DNA of 64,000 bases from an uncultured Prevotellaceae bacterium (GTDB lineage Bacteria > Bacteroidota > Bacteroidia > Bacteroidales > Bacteroidaceae): the NCBI GenBank assembly GCA_900316685.1, contig ONDS01000002.1, positions 103,667-167,666 of the forward strand, read 5' to 3'. The notes beneath the pieces are model-generated. The model was given only the letters and a program-made list of their open reading frames with translations. It did not search any database and was not told the DNA's origin. Below are positions 35,805 to 44,827 of the stretch, in pieces. Made by a program: the position numbers and the translations under genes. Numbering within the stretch: the stretch's first letter is position 1; each line of letters starts with the position of its first letter.

Positions 35805-37052
35805 TTACTTCACCACCACCTCGGCACGGCGGGCTTGCGAACTGAGAGCGTCCTCGCCACTGAGGTTGTAGTCCTTGCCACGGCCTTCTATGTTGACGAT
35901 GCGCGAGCGGCTGATGCCATGCGCCACCAGATAGTCGGCGAGGGCTTGGGCACGCTCCTGCGTCAGTGTGGCGTTCAGCTCCTCGGTGCCGGTATGGTCA
36001 GCCCAGCCCAGCACGTCGAACTTCGCCTCGGGGTTGGCGTTCAGGTAGTCGACGATGGCTTTCAGTTCGGTGGCATACTTGGCGTCATCGAGGTCGGCCT
36101 TGCCACGGATGAAATGCACGGCGGGAATCCAGCCGTTGGTGCGGTAGATGTACTGGGTGACAGGACGATCCACATACACTGTGTCGTGTACCACCTGGAC
36201 ATGTGTCCGGGTCGGACCCGTGGAGATTTCAATGGGCACGGTGGGCGCATAGAGCAGGTTGTCTTTCTTCGTCTTGCCGTTGAGTTTGAACACCACACCC
36301 ACCTGTACATAAGCCAGGATATTGGTTTTCTTGTCGCTGGCTATACCGTCGAACTTCTTGTTGAACCCATAGGCGCCGCCACCCTTCAGTTGCAGGTCGA
36401 CGATGCGGCTGGCACGGTAGCGCAGCGCCAGTTCGGCACCCACGCCGCTGTTGTTTTGGTAGAACAGGTCGCGCGAGGTGTAGCGTTTGTCGTCGCTCTT
36501 GCTGTACACCTTCGGACGGTAGTACTGCAGGTAGTAGGAGGGCGAGAAGATCACCGTCCAGCGGCGTTGGCCCGTGGAGTGCCCGAACAGGTTGTTGAGG
36601 TTGATGTCCAGACCTAAACGGCCTTGGAAGAGTCTCACCTTCGAATAGAGGTCTTGGTATTGCTTGAAGGTCTCGCCTGTCAGGGGGTTGTTGGCCGTGG
36701 GCGAATAGAACCCATTGGTGTTCAGGTAGTCGTTCTTGTTGCTGCTCAGGGCGCCTATCTTGTTGTAACTGAAATAGCCTTCAAGGGTGAAGCCGAGGGT
36801 GGGCGTGGCTTGCAGCGACACGCTCACGCTACCGATGGGCGCGGGGTAGAACTTCTCGTCGGAGAAGGTGGAGAAATCGCCCCATAGTGAAGAGATGCCC
36901 CCATGCAGGCCGATGCTCCAGCGGTCGTAGTCGGCATATATCTCTTTGCGCGACATATTGGTCAGGTGATTCACGTAATCGTCGTCCTGTGCGAAGGATG
37001 CGGCAGGAATGGTCATCAGCACTGCGGCTATGAATATTTTCTTTGTTTTCAT
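35805..37052 (-). CDS. OmpA-family outer-membrane protein
   Basis: The start at MKTKKIFIAA gives 415 residues and a signal peptide ending near residue 22. The first two thirds are a beta-barrel-like region (LGFTLEGYFSYNKIGA, RFQGRLGLDINLNN and so on) of about 250 residues. The last 120 residues form an OmpA C-terminal domain that binds peptidoglycan: FDVLGWADHTGTEELNATLTQERAQALADYL, ending in SSQARRAEVVVK. It is the last gene of the operon with three coiled-coil lipoproteins, so it may be their outer-membrane anchor or partner. This is inference from context. Confidence 0.85.
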   Translation of the reverse strand: MKTKKIFIAAVLMTIPAASFAQDDDYVNHLTNMSRKEIYADYDRWSIGLHGGISSLWGDFSTFSDEKFYPAPIGSVSVSLQATPTLGFTLEGYFSYNKIGALSSNKNDYLNTNGFYSPTANNPLTGETFKQYQDLYSKVRLFQGRLGLDINLNNLFGHSTGQRRWTVIFSPSYYLQYYRPKVYSKSDDKRYTSRDLFYQNNSGVGAELALRYRASRIVDLQLKGGGAYGFNKKFDGIASDKKTNILAYVQVGVVFKLNGKTKKDNLLYAPTVPIEISTGPTRTHVQVVHDTVYVDRPVTQYIYRTNGWIPAVHFIRGKADLDDAKYATELKAIVDYLNANPEAKFDVLGWADHTGTEELNATLTQERAQALADYLVAHGISRSRIVNIEGRGKDYNLSGEDALSSQARRAEVVVK

Positions 37053-37110
37053 TGTATTGTCGTTTTGTTGGTTTCTATTTGTGTAATGATGATAAATGGA
37101 GATGTTCATA

Positions 37111-38292
37111 TCAATCCCACCACCAGGGAAATCTTGTCTGTAGATCGTCTATCCATTCGTCCAACTGGTCAGAACAATATTGGAAATTATCTATCCATTC
37201 GTCGGCTGGCCAGCACATCATCGTTTGGGCCGCATTTTCCCAATCTTGGGGAGCCGAGTTATTATATGCATCGTTGACATCCTGGGTGGTTGTCTCTAAA
37301 TCGTCGATAATCTGTTCTATTTCCGATTGCCAGCCCTCCAGATTGCTGATGAGTTGGTCTATATCGTCGAGAGTGGATTCTTGGTCCAGTATGTCGTCGA
37401 GTTCGCTGAACGAGGTGTCCATCCCCTCCAGTTCGCTACTGACCAAGTAGAAATCGTCATAGAGTGTGGAGTATTTGTTCTCATACTCTTCGAGATCCGC
37501 CTCCCACTGAGAGAAGTCGCCGATCATCTTTCCCGACATCTCTTCCATTTGCTTGTAGAGATTGTTGAGTTTTTCCAAATCCTCCGTCGTCATCTTGGCG
37601 AATTCCTCTTCGGTGAAGCCGGGGATTTTGTTAAGCAGTTTCTGGAGTTCGGCATCTAAGTCGAAAGCCTCGAGAAATTCTAGTTGCGATTTTATTTCCT
37701 GGAGTTGGGTGCTCCAATCCACCGACTTGTTGGCTTCGAGGATGGCCTTCCATTCCGTCATCTTTTCCTCCACCTGCGACAGCGAGGTGCTCGCTTGCTC
37801 CAAGAGGGTGTATCCCTCCGTCAGTTTGCCTTCCAAGAGTTTGTTCTTCTCGCCCATGGCATCGTTGATGGCCTGTTCCGTGTCGTCCAGTTTCTTCTGT
37901 AGCCGCGCCTTCAGTCCATCCTCTCCTTCTAACGAGGCGAGGAAAGCCTCGATCTTGTCATCGGCCAGGTCGGCATAGTCGCTGAATCCCTGAGTCATTT
38001 TCAATTCCAGCTGGTCCACTTTTCCCTTGGCTTTCGCCTTCAGTTCGTTCATGGTTCTGCTGATCTCCGACGATAGGTCTTCCTCTGCCACGCCTAACGC
38101 TTTTTCAATGCGCTTGCGCGCCTCGTTGATCGATGTGGTGAGTAACGTCCGCAGTTCTTCGTCGGCTTTCACCAACTGCTGCATCTCCTGTTGCGTGCCG
38201 TTGATGTCGTCGGTATAGTCGGTGGCGCACGCCGTCATCATCAGGACGGCGCACATCGCCAGACCGAAGTATATAATAATGTGTTTTTTCAT
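37111..38292 (-). CDS. Coiled-coil lipoprotein, paralogue 3
   Basis: A 393-residue lipoprotein with lipobox Met-Thr-Ala-Cys (Cys22) followed by ATDYTDD. Nearly the whole mature part is Glu/Lys/Leu/Gln-rich helix with heptad character, then an acidic, Trp-containing end (GWQSEIEQIIDDL, DEWIDDLQTRFPWWWD). The opening after the lipobox, DYTDDINGTQQEMQQLVKADEELRTLL, is clearly related to the neighbouring lipoprotein upstream. No enzymatic motif is seen. A structural or adhesive surface filament is one option. Confidence 0.7.
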   Translation of the reverse strand: MKKHIIIYFGLAMCAVLMMTACATDYTDDINGTQQEMQQLVKADEELRTLLTTSINEARKRIEKALGVAEEDLSSEISRTMNELKAKAKGKVDQLELKMTQGFSDYADLADDKIEAFLASLEGEDGLKARLQKKLDDTEQAINDAMGEKNKLLEGKLTEGYTLLEQASTSLSQVEEKMTEWKAILEANKSVDWSTQLQEIKSQLEFLEAFDLDAELQKLLNKIPGFTEEEFAKMTTEDLEKLNNLYKQMEEMSGKMIGDFSQWEADLEEYENKYSTLYDDFYLVSSELEGMDTSFSELDDILDQESTLDDIDQLISNLEGWQSEIEQIIDDLETTTQDVNDAYNNSAPQDWENAAQTMMCWPADEWIDNFQYCSDQLDEWIDDLQTRFPWWWD

Positions 38293-38311
38293 CTTCTTAC
38301 TTGTTTAGTTG

Positions 38312-39436
38312 TTATTTCCAATCCTTGAAACTCTCCGCTTCATCGTACATTGAAAGCAGTTCGTCCTGTAAGGATTCAATATAATGTGCCCAATTAGAAA
38401 GGTCGTCCAAGTAATCGTTTAATGTGTCAATCAGATTTTCGGCTTCATCCACTTCAGAAGTGTCGAAACCGGCCAGTTCCTCCATGCCTATGGATATATC
38501 TTCGAGCGTGGAGAGTACATCCTCGGCCTTGCTCGGGTCGAACCGGTCGATCAGGTCGTTCAGGGCCTCTGCCTGTTCGATGGCCTCCTCGGCGTTGTCA
38601 ATGATGTCTTCCACATTGCTGATGAAGTCGTCGGCGGTCATTGTCCATGTGTCGTCATAGGTATAGGAGTCGACTAGTTGCTGCATCACGTTTGCCAGTT
38701 CTTGGTATTTTGCTTGGAATTCCTGAAGTTTGGCGGTATGAGCCTCGCTCGTCTTCGCTTCCTGGATGGCAGTGAGGATTTCCTGCTCTACGAGGAGTTG
38801 CAGACTGGCTATCTGTCCCATGATCTGGGTGTACTGGTTGTTCAGTTGGTTGATGCGACCGTTCAGTTCCGACAACTTGTTACTGAAGTCCTCCACGAGG
38901 CCGATTTTCTGGATGAAGGTGCTGACCGTCTCGTCGTAGTCCTCCTGGATGGCCGACAACTGGTTGATTCCTTCTTGCAGGTCGTCCAGGTTTTCTTGAT
39001 AGCCTTGGTCGATCTTCTCTTGCATCTGTTCTTGGAGCGTCTGCAGGGCTTGGCCGAATTCCCCTTCCTTCTGGGTGAGTTTTCCTTGCAGTTGGTTTTC
39101 GTAGTAATTCACGAGCGATTCCGCATCACCCATTTTCCCGGATAGGAAGTCGCTGAGTTCACTTTCCATATCGTCGATGGCAGACTCCAACTCCTGCTTT
39201 TTCTCGCCGAGTTTGCCTTCCACGCGGTTTTTCATCTCCTCGACCAGATAGTCGAGGCTCTTGCTCGTAGTCATGATTTCCTCCTTGATCTTCTCGTCTT
39301 CCTGGTGGAGCCTAATCATCTCCTGTTGACTGGCGTTGAGTTCCTCATCGTAGTCGTAGGTGGTGCAGGCTGTCAAGAGAAAGGCACAGAGGGTAAGTAA
39401 CATCCACGATAGCCGTATATTAGTTTTTCTTTTCAT
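38312..39436 (-). CDS. Coiled-coil lipoprotein, paralogue 2
   Basis: The start at MKRKTNIRLSW (ATG complementary to 39434-39436) gives 374 residues; an ATG three codons upstream is equally possible. The lipobox is Leu-Thr-Ala-Cys (Cys24), followed by TTYDYDEELNASQQEMIRLHQEDEKIKEEI, which parallels the DYTDDINGTQQEM opening of paralogue 3. Long predicted coiled coil, rich in Gln and Glu, with an acidic tail. It lies between the two paralogues with gaps of 13 and 19 bases. Confidence 0.7.
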   Translation of the reverse strand: MKRKTNIRLSWMLLTLCAFLLTACTTYDYDEELNASQQEMIRLHQEDEKIKEEIMTTSKSLDYLVEEMKNRVEGKLGEKKQELESAIDDMESELSDFLSGKMGDAESLVNYYENQLQGKLTQKEGEFGQALQTLQEQMQEKIDQGYQENLDDLQEGINQLSAIQEDYDETVSTFIQKIGLVEDFSNKLSELNGRINQLNNQYTQIMGQIASLQLLVEQEILTAIQEAKTSEAHTAKLQEFQAKYQELANVMQQLVDSYTYDDTWTMTADDFISNVEDIIDNAEEAIEQAEALNDLIDRFDPSKAEDVLSTLEDISIGMEELAGFDTSEVDEAENLIDTLNDYLDDLSNWAHYIESLQDELLSMYDEAESFKDWK

Positions 39437-39449
39437 ATTGTTCATCGTA

Positions 39450-40643
39450 TTAGTTGTTGAAAGGAATGTCATCGAAGCGTGAGTGCATGTCGTCGAGGAT
39501 ACTCTGGCAATCGTCCAAGGCTGCCTCCAAGTCGTTATAGTATGATTCTGCTTCAGCGTGGATGGGTTCCACCGCACTTTCTAAAAAGAAGTCAAGACCA
39601 TTGGTGGCAGATGAGAACTCGTTGTAAGCATCTTCCAATTGGCCGTTCAGGTCGTCATAGATGGACTCCCAGTCGTCGATGTCGTCGAGGGCATCTAGCC
39701 GATCTAAGATTTGTTCGGCGTCGCTGTAGTGCGTATAGGCATCGTTCACCTCATCGATCACTGTCTGAAGGTCGTTGGCATCGTTGCTCACGCTTTCGAA
39801 CCTTCCTAAGAGGTCGTCGGTTTGGTCCTGCAACTCCTGGTATTTCGCAAACCAGTCTTGCATGATAGTCAGTTGGTCGTTCATCTCAGCCAGTTTGTCG
39901 GCGAAGGCTTGTTCCTCCGCCTCCGTGAGTTCCTGTATCTTCACCTGGGCCAGTTGCAGCGCCTGTTGGTGGATGGCATCAAGCAGACTGGGCAGTGAGG
40001 TCAGCATCTCGGCGTAGCGTGTCTCCTGCGCTGCTATCCGCTGCTCAAATTCCTCCAGCATGTCTACTTGTGAGAGGATGTCGGCATAAAGTGTTTCTAA
40101 TTGTTGGATCTGGTTCTTGGAACTTTGAATCTTCGATTTCATTTCATCCATTTTTCCGAGGAGTATCGAGATCTTCCCGGCCATCTCCGAGTCATTGTCT
40201 GAGATGGCCTGTTCCATCTTGGATTGCAGTTGTTCGTACTTGATGTCGAAATCATTGAACACGGCATCGAGGGCATTGTTCGGCGACTTGAATTTCTCAT
40301 CTATCAAGGCGGCGAACTCATCATACTTCTCTCCCACCAATGAACGGAAATTCGAAGTCCTCGTCTGGATGTCGTCGAGCACATCCGATTCGCCGTTGGT
40401 GATCATTGTGTTGAGACCGTCTTCCACTTGAGAGATTTTTTGCATCACCTCGCTTCGTAGTTTCTCGATCTCTTCCTTGAGTTGTGCCCGTATGTCGGCG
40501 TCGTCCTTGTCGCGTTGGGCTATACCGTCACGTAGTTGGTTGAAGTAGTCATCTTGATCTTCAGCGCACGACGTGAAACAGATACATCCCAACAGCAATA
40601 GGGAGCAGAACAGCAGGGCTTGTGTTACTGTCTTGTGTTTCAT
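39450..40643 (-). CDS. Coiled-coil lipoprotein, paralogue 1
   Basis: A 397-residue lipoprotein with lipobox Phe-Thr-Ser-Cys (Cys26) followed by AEDQDDYFNQLRDGIAQRDKDDADIRAQL. Like the two genes after it, it is almost entirely helical with heptads and ends in an acidic helix (YYNDLEAALDDCQSILDDM). First gene of the four-gene operon. Shared features of all three: length 374-397, early D/Y/N-rich motif, and a final segment with repeated Asp-Asp pairs. I do not recognise a named family. Confidence 0.7.
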   Translation of the reverse strand: MKHKTVTQALLFCSLLLLGCICFTSCAEDQDDYFNQLRDGIAQRDKDDADIRAQLKEEIEKLRSEVMQKISQVEDGLNTMITNGESDVLDDIQTRTSNFRSLVGEKYDEFAALIDEKFKSPNNALDAVFNDFDIKYEQLQSKMEQAISDNDSEMAGKISILLGKMDEMKSKIQSSKNQIQQLETLYADILSQVDMLEEFEQRIAAQETRYAEMLTSLPSLLDAIHQQALQLAQVKIQELTEAEEQAFADKLAEMNDQLTIMQDWFAKYQELQDQTDDLLGRFESVSNDANDLQTVIDEVNDAYTHYSDAEQILDRLDALDDIDDWESIYDDLNGQLEDAYNEFSSATNGLDFFLESAVEPIHAEAESYYNDLEAALDDCQSILDDMHSRFDDIPFNN

Positions 40644-40863
40644 GCTTTTTTGTTTTAGGTTTAAATTGTGGTTAAAGTGATGTTGCTTATAGTATATATA
40701 AAAAGGTATGATTGTCTTTCAAAGGGATGGCCATATCATGCATCTTTCAGGCGCGGAATCAAACTTAAATGGCTTTTTGCAAATTTAAGCATTTTTTAGC
40801 AGGGCATATTGCACGAATAACGCACATGGTTGTCTGTTTGGCGCACAAGGATAAGGACATCCT
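40644..40863 (-). promoter_or_regulatory. Probable promoter region of the lipoprotein operon
   Basis: Two candidate -7 boxes are present on the minus strand: TAAATTTG (complement of 40780-40787) and TAAGTTTG (complement of 40760-40767). Neither has a convincing -33 box, so a regulator is plausible. The AraC-type gene directly upstream on the same strand is the obvious candidate. Confidence 0.4.
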
Positions 40864-41304
40864 TTATTCTCCTTCACGGTCGATGTTGCGGCGGGCGTAT
40901 CTCACGGAGCATTTGGCTACTTGCTGGCGGATGAAGGTGTCTAAGTCTGCCGCTGGGTTGCCGAGAGCCTTGGCGTATTCGGTAGGCGATTTACCTTCGT
41001 ATTTGCGGAACACATGACCGAAATGTGCCGAGTCGGCGAAGCCACAGTGCAGGGCCACTTCCTTGATGCTCACGGCAGGGTAATCCGCCAACATTCGCTT
41101 GGCCTCGGAGAGCCGCGTGCGCATGATGAAGATGGAGGCGGGAATGCCGGTGGAGGCCTTCACGCGCCGGTTGAGTTGCGAGGGACTGAGGGCGAGTGCC
41201 GAGGCGATGGTATTCACATCCATGTCGCCGTGTTGCATGTTTTCGAACAGGTACTCGATGAGTCGTTCGAAGAGTTGTCTGTCGCTGATGCCTTTGATAC
41301 TCAT
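40864..41304 (-). CDS. Small stand-alone AraC-type DNA-binding protein
   Basis: A 146-residue protein that is essentially one AraC-type HTH domain with no sensor or receiver. The first helix-turn-helix holds VNTIASALALSPSQLNRRVKASTG, and the second holds KEVALHCGFADSAHFGHVFRKYEGKSPTEYAK. It is closest in form to the C-terminal domain of hybrid two-component regulators (compare the gene at 41.7 kb). A TACCTTTG -7 box at 41336-41343 sits 32 bases upstream, so it is unlikely to be a mere fragment. It may control the lipoprotein operon just downstream. Confidence 0.75.
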   Translation of the reverse strand: MSIKGISDRQLFERLIEYLFENMQHGDMDVNTIASALALSPSQLNRRVKASTGIPASIFIMRTRLSEAKRMLADYPAVSIKEVALHCGFADSAHFGHVFRKYEGKSPTEYAKALGNPAADLDTFIRQQVAKCSVRYARRNIDREGE

Positions 41305-41335
41305 GTCTTGTCGGTGTCTTTCCTGTATGTGGCTA

Positions 41336-41343
41336 CAAAGGTA
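41336..41343 (-). promoter_or_regulatory. -7 box of the small AraC-type gene
   Basis: TACCTTTG on the minus strand. No clear -33 box. Confidence 0.5.
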
Positions 41344-41668
41344 GTACGATTGCAGTTGCGTCGTTTGTCTATTTGCGCCGTTTGCTTGTCTGATTGGAAC
41401 AAAGAACGAAATTCCTTGGGAGTTTAGACGATAGGAGGGAGTTTGGAAGAGGCGACTTCGTAGATTTAAAGAATCAGTTTATATGTCTTCCATATAGAAA
41501 CATCTATATTGACTTCATCTTGCGGGCGGGCACAAGGCACCGCCCCTACCACAAACCAATACTTTGTACTATGTAGCTTATCATCCTACAATTTATAAAA
41601 TCAGAGTAATCCGTAGTCTGATAAACCCCATTCAATTCGCGTAATCCGTGTAATCCGTAGTCGGGCAA
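41344..41668. other. Intergenic region between the two AraC-domain genes
   Basis: No gene is seen. At 41522-41549 lies a 28-bp sequence (GCGGGCGGGCACAAGGCACC, continuing to CCCTAC) whose exact inverted copy is at 58075-58102. GTAATCCGTAGTC units are repeated near 41610-41665. Confidence 0.6.
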
Positions 41669-44584
41669 TCAGTGCCCTTTGCCGTTCTGTGAACCCTTGG
41701 CCTTGTACTGCGAGGGAGAGATGCCGAAGCGCCGTTGGAAGACATGGGTGAGATGGGCATGGTCGGCAAAGCCGCAACGCATGGCCACATCGAGCAGCGT
41801 GAGTTCAGGTTGCAAGTCGAGCAGGCGGTGTACTTCGTCGAGCCGCAGGCGGAGGATATATTCCGAGGGTGTGGCGTCGGCCACGGCGCGCAATTTCCTG
41901 CCGAGTTGTTGTCGGCTCATGCCCATCTCCTGTGCCACCGAGGCGGCATCGCTCCGGCCCTCCGCCATCAGCCGGAGAATGACATTGTCTAACTTCCCGA
42001 GGAACCGGGCATAGGTCTTGGAGAGCTCGGTGTTTTCGGATTTCTCCGTTTTCTCCGAGTCTTCGGAATGTTCAGCACCTTCCGAATCCTCGGATTTCTC
42101 CGCTACAGCGGCGAATTTCCTCCTCAGCCGCCGTTGGGCCTCTAAAAGTTTCGTGATACGCAGCATCAGTTCCTCCGGCATGAAGGGTTTGTAGAGATAG
42201 GCATCGGCACCGGCCTTGATACCCTGTATGCGGTCGCGGTCTTCAACACGTGCCGTGACGATGATGATGGGGATATGGTTGGTGAGTTCCGACTGTCGTA
42301 TGCGCCGGCACAGCTCCAGTCCGTCGACATCGGGCATCATCACATCGGTGACGATGAGGTCGGGCATTATCTGTTCGGCCATCTGCAATCCTTCAGCGCC
42401 GTTGGCGGCGTAGCTCACGGCATAGTCACCCTCTATCACGCTGCCGATATATGTTGCCATGTCGGCATTGTCTTCGACCACGAGAATCCTTGTCCGCCCG
42501 TCGTCTGCGGCATTGCCATCGACGCCCTTCTCATGCGGTCTCTTGGGCTCTGCGGCGATTTCGGGGGGGGTAACATATTCGTCAGATAGCCCGTCAGCGG
42601 CGAAAAGGCTCTCGCCGTCGAGTAGTACGTGTTTCAGTGGGAGGGTGGCGGTGAAGGTGGTCTCTACCCCTGGCTCGCTGGTCACCGTAATGTTGCCTGC
42701 CAGTGCCTTGGTGAGATGGTTCACCAAGGCCAGTCCCACGCCTGTGCCTTCGTGGGTGTTGTTGGCACCTTGGTAGAACGGCTCAAACACATGGTCGATG
42801 TCCTCGGCCAGGATGCCCGCACCATGGTCGGTCACGCTCAGCACATAACTGTTGCCCAACACATTGACCTTCACCCCGACGCGACCGTTCTCCGGCGAGA
42901 ACTTCAGAGCGTTGGAGAGGAGGTTGCTCACGATCTTCTGTATGTAGTCGGCCACGAAGAAAGTGTGTAGTGGCTCCTGCGGCTTTTGGTACTCCAGCCT
43001 TATATCCTTCATATCGGCAGCCGGTCGGAAGCGGTCCACCACCATGCCGATGAATGTCGCCACGTCGCCCTCCTGCCAACGCACCTGCCCCGTGGAGGTG
43101 GTCACCTTGGAGATGTCGAGCAACTGGTTGACCAAGGTGAGCAGCGACTGACCGTTGCGGTCGATGGCAGACAATGACTCGCTCGTTTCGGCATCGGCAC
43201 TCTTGAGCAACTGCTGCGTGGTGCCGAGGATGATGGTCAGGGGGGTGCGCAACTCGTGGGTCACATTGGTGAAGAAAGACTCACGTGCCGTCTGCAACTG
43301 CCTGACGGCTTGTTGGGTGCGTGTCTTCATCCTGTTGAGGTAGCCCAGCACGGCGATGATGCCCAAGAGGAGCAACAGTCCCACCACCGAGGCGATGATA
43401 ATCAGACGCATACGGCGTTGGCTGTCTTCATTGGCTTCCTGCAGCTCTTCGTTGTGCAGCGCAGCGTTGGCTTGGCTCAGGGTCTCGTGCATCTCGGCGT
43501 AGTGGAGCGAGTCCATCATCTGCGAATAGCGGCGCAGGGCGGCAAATGCCTCACGGGGTTCATCCGGCTCCAATGCCTCGGCCAACGATTTATGGTCGTA
43601 GCACACCGAGCGCATGTTGCCCAACTCTTGCTGTAGGGCGATGGCGCGGCGTATCACAGGCACGGCCTCGCCGTTGCGTTTCATGTCCAAGAGGTTGAAC
43701 GCTACGTATTCCAGACTGATGGCCAACAGGTTGCGGTCCACCACTTGCATTCTCTCTACCGTGGCCACTGCCTCTTCCGACATGGCGAGGGCTTGCCGAA
43801 GGTCGCCCTTGCGGTTGTAGGCGTAGCTCAGCTGCGAGAGGTGGTTGACCACTCCCTCGTCGTAGCCGATGGCGCGGGCTGCCTCCACGGCCTGTCTGCC
43901 GTAGTCTACGGCTTTGTCGGGCTCTTTGGCCACGCTGTACACCTCACAGGCAATGCCTAAGTAATTATGTGTGTTGCGGTTGGAGCCGGTTTGCCGGTCG
44001 GTGTCCAAGGCCCTGCCTACGAAGTGCTTGGCCTCGTCGATATTGCCCAAGGCGAGGTTGATGATGGCGAGGTAGTTGTAGGCGCGCGCCAGCGGCAGCA
44101 GCAGATGGTGCTGCCTGCTGAACGTCTCCGCCTCCATCTCGGCCTGGATGGCCTCGGTGTTGCGGCTGGTCTTGAACAGGCAGTAGCCGCGGTCGCAGAG
44201 TAGCGTGGCGTGATACTCCGGCGCGTTGCCTTCGGCCAGTGTCAGAGCCCGGTCGATGTATTCCAAGCTCTCCTTGAAATAACTCTTGTTGTAATAGAAA
44301 CGCTCGGCCGACAGCCATACCAGGAAATCCATGCTGTCGGTGGGCTGTTGTCCATCGATGCCTCGGTCTATATCTATGAGCAGGTCGTCGTCGTTCAGTG
44401 CCATGATCTGCCGGGCCAGTCCAGTCCGTTTCTGGTTCGATGCCTTGTGGTAATGGCTGAGCAGCGAGTCCATCACGTGGATGGGGTCGGGCCTTGTCTC
44501 ATGGTTGTTGGTCGGTGTCGCTTGTGAAAGGGCGGAGAGGCAAAAAATGAATAGTGTGATAATAAATGATTTCCTGTGTTTCAT
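41669..44584 (-). CDS. Hybrid two-component regulator with TPR sensor
   Basis: A 971-residue one-protein two-component system. Order: signal peptide (about 1-22), periplasmic TPR-like repeats (about 60-380), one membrane helix (near 395-415, LIIIASVVGLLLLLGIIAVLGY), HisKA with the phospho-accepting His in VTHELRTPLTI, HATPase (NLLSNALKFSPENGRVGV, VGLALVNHLTKAL), receiver with the phosphorylated Asp in LIVTDVMMPDVDGLEL, a Ser/Glu/Asp-rich linker, and an AraC-type HTH at the end (DVAMRCGFADHAHLTHVFQRRFGISPSQYK). The sensor is TPR rather than the two-propeller type of most polysaccharide regulators. It is the closest regulator to the amylase gene, but its target is not proven. Confidence 0.9.
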   Translation of the reverse strand: MKHRKSFIITLFIFCLSALSQATPTNNHETRPDPIHVMDSLLSHYHKASNQKRTGLARQIMALNDDDLLIDIDRGIDGQQPTDSMDFLVWLSAERFYYNKSYFKESLEYIDRALTLAEGNAPEYHATLLCDRGYCLFKTSRNTEAIQAEMEAETFSRQHHLLLPLARAYNYLAIINLALGNIDEAKHFVGRALDTDRQTGSNRNTHNYLGIACEVYSVAKEPDKAVDYGRQAVEAARAIGYDEGVVNHLSQLSYAYNRKGDLRQALAMSEEAVATVERMQVVDRNLLAISLEYVAFNLLDMKRNGEAVPVIRRAIALQQELGNMRSVCYDHKSLAEALEPDEPREAFAALRRYSQMMDSLHYAEMHETLSQANAALHNEELQEANEDSQRRMRLIIIASVVGLLLLLGIIAVLGYLNRMKTRTQQAVRQLQTARESFFTNVTHELRTPLTIILGTTQQLLKSADAETSESLSAIDRNGQSLLTLVNQLLDISKVTTSTGQVRWQEGDVATFIGMVVDRFRPAADMKDIRLEYQKPQEPLHTFFVADYIQKIVSNLLSNALKFSPENGRVGVKVNVLGNSYVLSVTDHGAGILAEDIDHVFEPFYQGANNTHEGTGVGLALVNHLTKALAGNITVTSEPGVETTFTATLPLKHVLLDGESLFAADGLSDEYVTPPEIAAEPKRPHEKGVDGNAADDGRTRILVVEDNADMATYIGSVIEGDYAVSYAANGAEGLQMAEQIMPDLIVTDVMMPDVDGLELCRRIRQSELTNHIPIIIVTARVEDRDRIQGIKAGADAYLYKPFMPEELMLRITKLLEAQRRLRRKFAAVAEKSEDSEGAEHSEDSEKTEKSENTELSKTYARFLGKLDNVILRLMAEGRSDAASVAQEMGMSRQQLGRKLRAVADATPSEYILRLRLDEVHRLLDLQPELTLLDVAMRCGFADHAHLTHVFQRRFGISPSQYKAKGSQNGKGH

Positions 44585-44701
44585 CTGAAGGCTTCAACTT
44601 GCAATAATATTTGCAAATATAGTGATTCCGTTTTGAAATTCCAAGATTTTTCTTTACAAAATACCATCTGCCTCCCCGATTTGTCTATATCGAGCATAAG
44701 C

Positions 44702-44764
44702 CTTATGGGGCTTATAAGGCTAATAGGGCTTATAAGGCTAATAGGGCTTATAGGGCTAATAATC
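44702..44764. repeat. 9-bp array (CTTATAAGG / CTAATAGGG)
   Basis: Seven units of nine bases, mostly alternating between the two forms. It sits just beyond the amylase terminator. Confidence 0.85.
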
Positions 44765-44765
44765 C

Positions 44766-44805
44766 TAAAAAATCAGGGGAAAGAGCCATCACTCTTTCCC
44801 CTGAT
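44766..44805 (-). terminator. Terminator after the amylase gene
   Basis: ATCAGGGGAAAGAG (44772-44785) and CTCTTTCCCCTGAT (44792-44805) form a perfect 14-bp stem with a 6-base loop. On the minus strand TTTTTT follows. Confidence 0.92.
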
Positions 44806-44827
44806 TATATCCGCTTGCTTTATCGTG

